A stretch of DNA of 64,000 nt from Ricordea florida (Eukaryota; Cnidaria; Anthozoa; Corallimorpharia; Ricordeidae), in contig OX453276.1 in NCBI GenBank assembly GCA_949710005.1, positions 16,176,449 through 16,240,448 of the forward strand, written 5' to 3'. Positions 52,414-60,365 of the stretch are shown piece after piece. How positions within the stretch are numbered: the stretch's first letter is position 1; every line of letters starts with the position of its first letter. A program made the position numbers and the translations under genes. The notes under the pieces are model-generated. The model made no database searches. It saw only the letters and a program-made list of their open reading frames with translations, and had not been told where the DNA came from.

Positions 52414-53049
52414 ATGTTAAGCATTACCATGTATGATTCTGAAACTAGGATATATTTAGAACCCCCTATGAAAAATCTTCGAGAGATACAACTCCTGGAT
52501 TGTAATATAAAAACCAAAAGATTGATTAATTTCAAGGATCAACAGATATTATACAATGAAAAGAATCAAGCCGTCATAATAATACAACCCGGTACATATT
52601 CGTTGCGTGATATTCAATCGATCTTTCTAAAAGATACTGATAGGGAAAAGATAACAATAATTGAGACTGATACTATTGACTATCTATATTCAAATAAGAA
52701 TTTCAAAGTTAAACTTACTAGAGGGTTATCTATTGGTTTAGGGGTGCCTGAATTTATAAATCCTGGTAAATTATACCCTATAAATATGCAAATTAAGGAA
52801 CCGATTAGACTTATGTGTAGTATAGTGGATAATAAATCTTCATATATGAATAACACCAAATATGGTGAACTTGTGAAACTCTCACCATCAACCCTGCTTG
52901 CAAACATACCCTCAAAGGATTATCCAACAATTCCAGTTCGAAAATATGAGAGCGTCATAAACCACTTTGATTTAAGCATATTAGACAGTGAATGGAAAAA
53001 ACTTGATCTTAAGGGTTCTCCCATAACTTTTAGTTTAAGATTTAGATAA
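52414..53049 (+). CDS. Minor capsid protein, penton-like single jelly-roll
   Basis: 211 aa, predicted beta-rich, no membrane segment. Features include a strand-turn pattern with IIIQPGTYSLRDIQSIFL (about 53-70), LSIGLGVPEFINPGKL, and a C-terminal YESVINHFDLSILDSEWKKLDLKGSPITFSLRF, which parallels the last strands of Polinton/adintovirus pentons as I recall them. Size and late-type promoter fit. It would occupy the fivefold vertices with the hexon-like capsid protein. No invariant motif exists for this family, so a structure prediction would decide. Confidence 0.6.
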   Translation: MLSITMYDSETRIYLEPPMKNLREIQLLDCNIKTKRLINFKDQQILYNEKNQAVIIIQPGTYSLRDIQSIFLKDTDREKITIIETDTIDYLYSNKNFKVKLTRGLSIGLGVPEFINPGKLYPINMQIKEPIRLMCSIVDNKSSYMNNTKYGELVKLSPSTLLANIPSKDYPTIPVRKYESVINHFDLSILDSEWKKLDLKGSPITFSLRFR

Positions 53050-53107
53050 ATTTCGCGTATTTTGTTATGTAACCATTATTTAGGTTATATAACATAATTA
53101 GTTTTAA

Positions 53108-53647
53108 TTAATCTTCACCCCATAACTCTTTCAAAAATTTTATCTCATCGGTTGAATAACACCAATCAAAATACCTTCTCGGATGCCATGCTTCTTTTAT
53201 TAAATCATTATGTAATTTTTTGTAGAATTTATTTTTATGTAATACTTTATCTGTGTTTGTATATATACATACAAAAAAACAATCAATAAAAATTTTTTTA
53301 TTATTAATTAAAGCATTTCTAAATTTTGTTGCTTCCTCACGGTCATTTAAAAAATCATTAGAAAATTCATCAGCTGGGAATATACCACTCATATCACATT
53401 TTGGGGTAAAAGAAAAAGGAAAATAATATTTAACCCCATTATCTTGAGTATACTCAATTTGAAAATCCACTAGTTCTTTTTTACCAATATCCTCATATTT
53501 AATAGAAAGTGTTTTTGATAGTGTGTATAAACAATCTTTTTTTATTAATCTCAAAAAATTCATATTATTAATTCTTTCAGTGTTAAAATATTCAATAGTA
53601 AAACCAATATTTAATTTTTTTATTTTTCTATTCAACTTAACATTCAT
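53108..53647 (-). CDS. Right-end Polinton protein 1, 179 aa, paralogue of the next gene
   Basis: Unknown function. N-terminus MNVKLNRKIKKLNIGFTIEY, mixed alpha/beta middle, C-terminal block KNKFYKKLHNDLIKEAWHPRRYFDWC. The neighbour ends KKKFYKKLHDEIVAAVWKPSRYLDF, so the two are tandem duplicates. The W-x-P-x-R-[YF] ending resembles a C-terminal motif I recall from many giant-virus proteins (inference). Preceded by a GATTTAAA box on the minus strand. Confidence 0.7.
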   Translation of the reverse strand: MNVKLNRKIKKLNIGFTIEYFNTERINNMNFLRLIKKDCLYTLSKTLSIKYEDIGKKELVDFQIEYTQDNGVKYYFPFSFTPKCDMSGIFPADEFSNDFLNDREEATKFRNALINNKKIFIDCFFVCIYTNTDKVLHKNKFYKKLHNDLIKEAWHPRRYFDWCYSTDEIKFLKELWGED

Positions 53648-53679
53648 TTTATTTATTTATTTTATATTTAAATCATAAT
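53648..53679 (-). promoter_or_regulatory. Early-type box upstream of right-end protein 1
   Basis: ATGATTTAAATATAAAATAAA on the minus strand directly before the ATG at 53647, nearly the same as upstream of its paralogue. Confidence 0.5.
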
Positions 53680-54300
53680 TCATTTTTTTTTCCATCTTTC
53701 TTCCAAATCTCTTAATTCTTGAAAATCTAAATATCTACTTGGCTTCCATACTGCAGCAACTATTTCATCATGTAATTTTTTGTAGAATTTCTTTTTATGT
53801 TCTAACTTATAAATATCGATTTTTATTTTAACCTTTAATAACCCAACAATAAAATTTTTATCAAACTTATTAATATTACATTCCTTATCATAATAACCAA
53901 AAATTTCATCATAACCATCCCCAAGAATATATTCCTCATTTTCATAATAATACTCAAGTCCAACATATTCTTCTAAAATTTCTTTAAACTTTTTATTGGC
54001 ATAATTTAATAAATTTTTTACAAACTTATAAACAAATATACCATTCACACCAAAATTTATATCCTCGTAATAATTAAAAGGGCATCCATTATCATATTCA
54101 TCATCATCTTTATTATAATAAATAATTTCAAAAATATATCCATTTTTTTTATCAATAAAAACACGATTTTTTGATATCTTTTTTAACAAATCTTCTTTTA
54201 TTGTCTCTATAAAATCACAAATTCTAAGTTTTTTTCTATTATAATATTCTAAACTAATAAATATTTTTCCAGTATTTACATTCTTTACTATTCTTTCCAT
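53680..54300 (-). CDS. Right-end Polinton protein 2, 206 aa
   Basis: Paralogue of the 179-aa gene 33 bp downstream, sharing the layout IKxx...FxIEY / K-I-F-I-S-L-E-Y-Y-N near the N-terminus and the KKFYKKLHDE...W-x-P-S-R-Y-L end. Very rich in K, Y, D, N, as expected from the AT content. No catalytic motif. GATTTAAA box about 30 nt upstream of its ATG suggests the early class. Confidence 0.7.
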   Translation of the reverse strand: MERIVKNVNTGKIFISLEYYNRKKLRICDFIETIKEDLLKKISKNRVFIDKKNGYIFEIIYYNKDDDEYDNGCPFNYYEDINFGVNGIFVYKFVKNLLNYANKKFKEILEEYVGLEYYYENEEYILGDGYDEIFGYYDKECNINKFDKNFIVGLLKVKIKIDIYKLEHKKKFYKKLHDEIVAAVWKPSRYLDFQELRDLEERWKKK

Positions 54301-54327
54301 ATTTACTTTTTTATTTTTATATTTAAA
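54301..54327 (-). promoter_or_regulatory. Early-type box upstream of right-end protein 2
   Basis: On the minus strand ATGATTTAAATATAAAAATAAA lies here, immediately before the ATG at 54300. It matches the boxes upstream of 53647, 48332 and both TIR genes. Confidence 0.5.
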
Positions 54328-54780
54328 TCATAAATTCAATTTTTTAATTTTACATTCCTTACAAGAAGCTTTTTGTTTTCCATGCCCACATATTTGTGAC
54401 CCCCCACATTCTTTACATTGTTGTTTTTGTTTATTATGTTTGCATATTTGAGATCCACCACATTCTTTACAACGATATTTATATTTATTGTGTTTACATA
54501 TTTGTGACCCTCTACACTTTTTACAAATATATTTAATTCTATCATGCTCGCATATTTGTGATCCACCACATTCTTTACAAAAATATTTAAGTTTTCCATG
54601 AATACAAATATAAATGCTATTAGTAGTAACTTTTTCAATTAAATTATTAATTTCCCCCTCTTTAAATTTTTTAAGCTCATTAATAAGATCTTTTCTATCC
54701 ATTTTTGATCTCCCCTTAATTTTTAACTCTCTCGCAATTTTTTTTAGTTGATAAAGATATAAATTATTTAGTTGCTCCAT
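54328..54780 (-). CDS. SAP-like domain plus zinc-binding CxECGGSxIC repeats, 150 aa
   Basis: Residues 1-38 (MEQLNNLYLYQLKKIARELK, then KGRSKMDRKDLINELKKF) fit a SAP DNA-binding domain. Residues 50-145 hold about five ~19-aa repeats of the form CKECGGSQICKHNK: two C-x2-C-spaced cysteines followed by I-C-x-H, a likely chain of small zinc sites. I recall such repeats from large DNA viruses and algae. Start codon and first residues lie in the TIR, identical to polB. It may bind the element ends or regulate; function unproven. Confidence 0.75.
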   Translation of the reverse strand: MEQLNNLYLYQLKKIARELKIKGRSKMDRKDLINELKKFKEGEINNLIEKVTTNSIYICIHGKLKYFCKECGGSQICEHDRIKYICKKCRGSQICKHNKYKYRCKECGGSQICKHNKQKQQCKECGGSQICGHGKQKASCKECKIKKLNL

Positions 54781-55010
54781 TTTTTAATAATTTATTTCAA
54801 AACTTTAAATCATAAATTCAAATATTTTTTTCACACTTTATAAACTCCTGTTTAATTTTCTGACAAAATCTCTGATAAGTTTTTGCAAACCATACATAAA
54901 ATTCTGTTAAAATTGGGCTAGAAACTCACCGGAAATTTTAAGAAAAAAAAATCAAAAAAAATTTAAAAAAATTTAAAAAAACCCACTTATTTTTCCGGTA
55001 ACATAGTAGT
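54767..55010 (-). repeat. Right terminal inverted repeat of the Polinton (244 bp)
   Basis: Mirror of the left repeat. Its inner end covers the start codon and first residues of the SAP/zinc-repeat gene on the minus strand. Confidence 0.92.
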
Positions 55011-55018
55011 GGGGGAGA

Positions 55019-55135
55019 TGTGGGATTATTACATAACAATAGTGTTGCAATGCATGCTGGGGGCACTTGCAATTAAGGAGTCGCCATCTTGGTTCTGAGA
55101 ACCCCGTTGTGTTGTTTTCTTTGGCTTATACTACA
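55019..55135 (+). repeat. 3' LTR of the host Gypsy element
   Basis: 117 bp, TGTGGGATTATTACATAA ... GGCTTATACTACA, aligned over its length with 31058-31177. Preceded by GGGGGAGA, the right half of the polypurine tract. Confidence 0.85.
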
Positions 55136-55500
55136 GGTTCACCCCAGATTGTAAGATCAGGATCATTGAAGTTCGGATATAAGACGAGATAATTAGGTTG
55201 TTCATCAAGTTGTTCAGGCCCTTTTTCAACTGTGATGGTCCTACCTGTTTATCCGAACTCACTAGTCTATAAGCAAAGAATTTAGTCCACTCGCATTCTG
55301 CTTTAAGCCAAACACGAACACTTATTCTATTAACCTGGATTGTGACATACTGAGCAACAGAAGAAAACTCTGTGAGGGAAAGGACGAATATAGTACCCTA
55401 TGTGGTACTCTAAAGGGTAAAACGAGACAATTCCATCAAAAACCGTTCCATGCTCTGTTTGGCATGGAGTGTATATGTTTAAAATTGTTACAGTTTTGCT
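55136..55500. other. Flank of the Gypsy element, no supported gene
   Basis: Nothing recognisable up to the MULE-like exon. No repeat of the sequence left of the 5' LTR is seen at this end. Confidence 0.35.
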
Positions 55501-55512
55501 GGCAATATTTTC

Positions 55513-55745
55513 TTTCATAGATGGTCAGATCTACATTTGTGACTTTCATCGTGAGCAAGCATGGGAAAGGTGGCTGGCAAAATCTAGCAATGGCCTCACA
55601 GATCGCGAGCAAAGTGTTCTTACTAAGCTAAGAGCCGTAACCAAAGCTCGGACAGAGAAAGAATACCTGGAGAAATTGGACAACTTGAAGGACAGCGAGG
55701 AATGGAAGACAAACTTGAATTTAAGGAATTACATGACAAAGACAT
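55513..55745 (+). pseudogene. MULE-type transposase exon fragment
   Basis: After a TTTCTTTCATAG acceptor the frame reads GQIYICDFHREQAWERWLAK, with spaced Trp and Arg residues and a helical continuation (KARTEKEYLEKLDNLK..EEWK). F-x-R-E-Q-A-W is a landmark of MULE/SWIM-type transposases and derived genes I recall from cnidarians. It is cut by the BEL fragment at about 55745. Confidence 0.5.
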
Positions 55746-56162
55746 TGCTCCCGCAACGATGGGTTACTCCATTTCTGCCTTTCCTGCAACTGAAGCAAAT
55801 ATTCTCGTACCCATCTACACCAAAAAACATCAGCCATATATTGGACCTCGCGCCATCTCCTATGTGAGTGCGTATCTTCCCTTCTAAATAAACCGGCAGG
55901 AAGATTTGGACCCGAACGTAGCAAGAGCAGAGGGGTCACAATCAGAGGGGTCGTCTGACAGCCTCGTCATTGGTCTTCCATTCACTATTGATTCAACTTC
56001 GCACATGAGCGTTGTCAGTCCTTCGTCATCTAGTGTTTGTTCTTCCAGGAGCGCATTTAAGACCTTCCGAACTGTTCTAATGCAATGTTCCCAAACTCCT
56101 CCGAAATGCGAACCGGAAGGTGAATTAAAGATCTTACATTTTACATTTCTTTGTAACGACAA
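55745..56162 (-). pseudogene. BEL/Pao retrotransposon integrase C-terminal fragment
   Basis: Minus strand: CKIFNSPSGSHFGGVWEHCIRTVRKVLNALL and CEVESIVNGRPMTRLSDDP, then in a second frame LLLRSGPNLPAGLFRRED and WVREYLLQLQERQKW. These are the consecutive end of BEL/Pao integrase (third catalytic Glu in the CEVESI helix region). A frameshift lies near 55930 and no other part of the element is present. Confidence 0.8.
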
Positions 56163-56323
56163 ATGTTTTTGATTTTAGTCATAGCATTCACTTCTGGTAC
56201 GGCACCCCTGTTTGAGCCTGTTAACTAAATTACCAGCGGTTTTAACTATTTTGGTATCCTGCAACCTCATCGCCAGGGCCTTTGGATTGGAGACAGCCGA
56301 GAAGGCCCTAGGGAGGAGGTATC

Positions 56324-57436
56324 TTGTTTCAGCATGGCGGACGTCTTCACAACCTTCAGGAGGACAGTTGTGTGGTTGAACATCAAAGACGTATAGCAAC
56401 AAATGAAGAAAAAAGGAAATCTCTATTTGTACCATTCATACAGGAAAAGAAACGACAAAAATTTGCCCTCACACAAGCGATTTTGAGTTGCTTAAACCCT
56501 CCACGATTTAGGGAAATATGGATGCACCCACATTCTCTTGCTTGGTTTGACATGGTTGAGGCACGTTTTACTGCAGAGCAATGGTATTCCAATTTTAGAG
56601 TTACCAGTGGCACATTTACATATGTATTACATGAGATTTATGAAGACATATCTCACCAAGACACAACCATGCGAAAGGCCATACCAGCAAAGCGTCGATT
56701 AGCCATAACCTTGTATTACCTGGCCTCGACAGCTGAATACAGAACCATAGCAAACATATTTGGAGTTACCATTTCATTTGTGTGCTCATGTATAAAGGAG
56801 GTTTGCAATGCTATCGTAAAACTGCTGTCACCAACCATTTCTTTTCCAACTGGAGAAAATCTCTTACAAGTTATTCAAAATTATGAAGAATGGGGTTTCC
56901 CTATATGAGCTGGCGCAATAGACGGGACGCATATTCCCATAAGCACCCCCAAAGAAAGTCACACAGACTATGTAAACAGGAAGAGTTTTCATAGCATTAT
57001 CATGCAGGCTGTAGTAGATCACAATCACTTGTTCAGAGATATTGTTGTAGGATGGCCGGGTAGTGTACATGACGTCAGGGTTTTTTCAAACTCTACAATA
57101 TTTGCTAAAGGAAATAGCAATAAACTCTTTTCAGGGAACTGTAGCAAACAAATAGGTGGAATGACTATAAATCCAGTTATAATTGGGGATGCTGCATATC
57201 CATTACTACCATGGCTCAAGAAACCATATCCAGAAAACAGCACTACCCCAAATATTGAGAGAAAATTCAATCATCACTTAAGTCGTGCAAGGATGACTGT
57301 CGAGAATACACTTGGGAAATGGAAAGGACGGTTCATGAGATTTTTTAAATGTGTAGACATGGAGGTGTCCTCTCTGGTCATCGTGGTCACAGCTTCTTGT
57401 GTCCTCCACAATATCTGCGAGATTCAAAACAATTAA
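56324..57436 (+). pseudogene. PIF/Harbinger transposase with one premature stop
   Basis: Two frames in the same phase separated by a TGA at 56906-56908. N-terminal helix-turn-helix region (AIPAKRRLAITLYYLASTAEYRTIANIFGVT), then AGAIDGTHIPI (first Asp), GWPGSVHDVRVF, IGDAAYPLLPWL (second Asp) and ARMTVENTLGKWKGRF (Glu), the HARBI1/Harbinger DDE set. The stop sits where the family has a Trp before AGAIDG, a one-base TGG to TGA change. Otherwise complete, so inactivation looks recent. The accompanying MYB-like protein is not seen. Confidence 0.85.
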
Positions 57437-57866
57437 TTTCTTCCTATCTGGCACCTTCACACGGGTCGAGGTGGTGAAGATCCAGTTGGCTTTATTGACA
57501 ATCACAATCTGGTAAGGGATGCTGAAGATGTACGTAGAGCTCTGGCAAACCACATTGTCTAATAATAACAGTTTATTATATAACATGTAAATAAACAAAA
57601 GAAAATTTTAATGAGGAAATATCCTGACACGGTTGTTCCGTGTTAAACCGTGTCTCTTTTGTCCTACCGTGCGAATGTGTCGTGCGCGTGTCAACACCAA
57701 AGTAACCCAAATCCTGTGGAGGTTCACAAATAGGCTGTGGTTGTTGTGCTCTTAATGTTCTCATTTGATTGAGTACGAGTGATTTGTGTCTTTATTTTTG
57801 AAAAAAAAACCCTGTCTTTCAGCCTAATTGTTTTTTATATATCCTTTTGTGTTTTGAGATCTACAG
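57437..57866. other. Harbinger 3' flank and intergenic sequence
   Basis: Coding-like remainder to about 57560, then AT-rich sequence with a CGTG-rich patch at 57628-57692 (repeated CCGTG). No gene. Confidence 0.35.
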
Positions 57867-59850
57867 GTCTACGTGATGACCTCACATTTCTTCTTGAAGA
57901 AGACCTTAGCAGCATTAATCTTTGCTCTCTGCATTGTGAAATGAGAAATTGTGAGCAGTTGCTGGGTTCCTTGGGCTTGTTTGCATACCGTGTTGGCTCA
58001 CTTGATGAGCTGAACCAAGTCTTGTCTGACCATGGGCCTGAAAGTTGTAAAGGATTTCCTCGAGTAACTGTGAAGTTGAAACCTGGGCAGGAAACAGACG
58101 TAGAGAGGAAAAACATAAAAGTGGCATCTTTTTCTGGTTTGTAAATGTATGTTTGTTTATTTCTCATTTTCTTGTATTTTTTGTAAATTTTTTTGTTCTT
58201 TGATATCTTACAGGGTCATTTGAGAGGGAAGTTCTGAAGCATTTTGATAGTATCGTGGAAAGGTCACTCCCCATAGAAAAAGTAAAAAAATACTACAACC
58301 AATGCTCTGGAACAGGAAAACAAGTAATCCTGGATTATGTGACATTTTTTGAAGAAAGAAAAATGGTCAGTAGAATTCACCATCTGTTTTTATATCTTGT
58401 TTATATCTTTTTTCTACCATGGATGTTTGTCATAGATTAACTGTTGTTATGCCAAACCTATGTTATTGCTGTCATCATCAACAAAATCTTTTCGGGTTCC
58501 TACTGATATCTTTTTATTTTGGAACACATGGTTCCTGTTTTATATAATTAGGTAAATGTTTTAGACCAGTAATATAAGTATATACCCTCAATGATGCTGT
58601 TATAAATTGCCATTCCTGCATTTCACTGAGCTGTAATTTTAGTTTAGTTTCATGACTTTGAATAGACTAGGTGTTATTTATTAATTTGTTCATTTCTAGT
58701 AACTGTGATGTTGACTTAAGGATTTGGACAGTAAAGTTCAATCCATAGAGGCAAATGACATGCTGTATCCATAAAATTGTAAATATGAATAAGATAATGT
58801 ATTTGACTGATTTTCTAGTATGTTAGTGAAATCTTGGAACAAGGGGAGTTTACAAGAGATTATGGAGTAAGACAGGAAACAGTGAAGATTGAAAAAGGCG
58901 GTGGTATGTAAAGAATGAAGCAAAATCTTCTTCAAGCTGACTGACAAGTCAGATTTTAGTCAACCTGTATGCATGTAAATATGTACAATAACTGTTATTA
59001 TTATTATTATTATTATTTACAGTATTTTTGTTGTTAGTATTGTTATTATCAATATTGATCCTGTAAATAATCTTTATTAAAAACTTCTCAACTCTTGCTT
59101 GTTTGTTAGCCATACATCTACACCAGACTGGCAAATTTCACCACAAACCTTTGATTTCTACTTAAAATATTCTAAGTTCTTAAGTTGCAAAAATGAAAAA
59201 ATAAAAAATAAACAGTATGTACCAAGCAGTGGAGAAAAAAAAAATTGTAAAGCAGGCCTTGGGGTGAATTTTCAGCAACTGGCATTAAATCAATCATTCA
59301 TGAGACTTACATGTGAATAACAAATGCAGTAGTACAATTTAGACTCACGTAATGACTGGGGTAAAATGGGAACTTGCTTTAACAGTTGAAAGCAAGAGCT
59401 TTACAAGTAGCGGTGCTTGAAAACCTGCAGCAAATTCTTGTGCCAGTCCACATGACCAACCATTGGGGACTTATTTATGTCAACCTTTCTGGTGAGCTGT
59501 TATGTTTTGATGATGGGTTAACTTCTGTGGTGCCTTCAACAGCCCTTCCATGTGTCAAAGAGGGACTAAACCTCCTTCTTGAATTATGCCCTCATCATCC
59601 CTCTCTTCAAACAGCGTTTTGGCACTCAACTCAAAGTTTCAGGCGGTTTGGAATGCCATCACAAGAGCCAATTGACAATAAGATGATTGGAGTGGGTAGC
59701 TGTGGAATAGGAGTTATCATGGCTGCCAGAGATTTCATCAGAAATGGCCCTGCAACTGTTGATAATATAAAGTGGAAGTATTGCAACATGGATAAGCACA
59801 GAAAAGACCTCATGCTACAAATTCTCAGGTGGAGTGGACATTATCCTTAA
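57867..59850 (+). CDS. Spliced gene with C-terminal Ulp1/C48-like cysteine protease domain
   Basis: Exons with good splice sites: about 57867-58136, 58214-58365, 58819-58903, possibly from 59110, and the last about 59370-59850 ending in a TAA. The last exon encodes ILVPVHMTNHWGLIYVNL (catalytic His), LCFDDGL (Asp) and GVGSCGIGVIMAARDFI (Cys), the H-D-C order of the Ulp1/SENP fold. The first exons are helical (LTFLLEEDLSSINLCSLHCEMRNCEQLLG). The 5' end is not defined. Ulp1-like proteases remove SUMO-type modifiers and also occur in many transposons; which applies here is unknown. Confidence 0.55.
58440..58818 (+). other. Intron of the Ulp1-like gene
   Basis: AT-rich, bounded by ATG/GTCAGT donor near 58366 and TTTTCTAG acceptor at 58818. 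No embedded gene seen. Confidence 0.4.
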
Positions 59851-59899
59851 AATGTTCCAGTATGCTGATTGGAATGTTGTGCATTTCTCATGGTTATCA

Positions 59900-60365
59900 A
59901 GACATCACATTCACCAAGCCTGTACTCTCATGGCCAGCAGATACCTGAAGGTTACAGTTATTTAGCCATTACATTGACCAAGCCTGTGCTCTCCGGGGTA
60001 GCAATACCTGAGGGTTTCAGTTAATTAGCCATCGCATTAACCAAGCCTGTGCTCTCCGGGGTAGCAATACCTGAGGGTTACAGTTAATTAGTCATCACAT
60101 TAACCAAGCCTGTGCTCTCTGGGGTAGCAATACCTGAGGGTTACAGTTAATTAGTCATCACATTAACCAAGCCTGTGCTCTCCGGGGTAGCAATACCTGA
60201 GGGTTACAGTTAATTAGCCACCTCATTAGCCAAGCCTGTGCTCTCGTGGGTTGCAATACCTGAGGGTTACAGTTAATTAGTCATCGCATTAACCCAGCCT
60301 GTGCTCTCCGGGGTAGCTATACCTGAGGGTTTCATTTGGCCATCACATTTGTATTTAACCAAGCT
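59900..60365 (+). repeat. Minisatellite, about seven 63-bp units
   Basis: Units contain AACCAAGCCTGTGCTCTC, GGGGTAGCAATACCTGAGGG and TTACAGTTAATTAG. Central units are nearly identical; the first and last are diverged. It begins about 50 bp after the stop of the Ulp1-like gene, so it probably lies in its 3' UTR or just beyond. Confidence 0.85.

Larger units (their letters stand above)
38341..55010 (+). mobile_element. Polinton/Maverick (adintovirus-like) element, 16,670 bp, apparently complete
   Basis: Bounded by 244-bp terminal inverted repeats. Carries the Polinton hallmark set: family B polymerase, retroviral-type integrase, double jelly-roll capsid protein, packaging ATPase and penton-like protein, plus at least nine accessory genes. 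Left to right: polB (+), int (-), capsid and virion block (+), three right-end genes (-). All larger frames are open. Flanks: ...GGGGGG before and GGGGGA after, consistent with a 5-6 bp target duplication inside the Gypsy polypurine tract. No adenain-type protease gene was found. Confidence 0.92.
31058..55135 (+). mobile_element. Ty3/Gypsy LTR retrotransposon, old, carrying nested insertions
   Basis: Bounded by related LTRs at 31058-31177 and 55019-55135 (about 15% different by eye). Plus-strand order: primer-binding site, degenerate gag, zinc knuckle, protease, RT, (antisense LINE), RNase H, integrase, C-terminal tail RPPERLDL, polypurine tract (split by a Polinton), 3' LTR. Without the insertions the element would be roughly 4-5 kb. 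I see no 5-bp target duplication at the outer ends. Confidence 0.8.

Noticed and set aside
38335-55016. Exact 6-bp target duplication for the Polinton
   Set aside because: Left flank is GGGGGG, right flank GGGGGA; only five bases match, so 6 bp is not claimed.
31053-55140. 5-bp target duplication for the Gypsy element
   Set aside because: CCCCC on the left and GGTTC on the right do not match.
59900-60365. CRISPR-like array
   Set aside because: Tandem 63-bp units with no spacers; a minisatellite.
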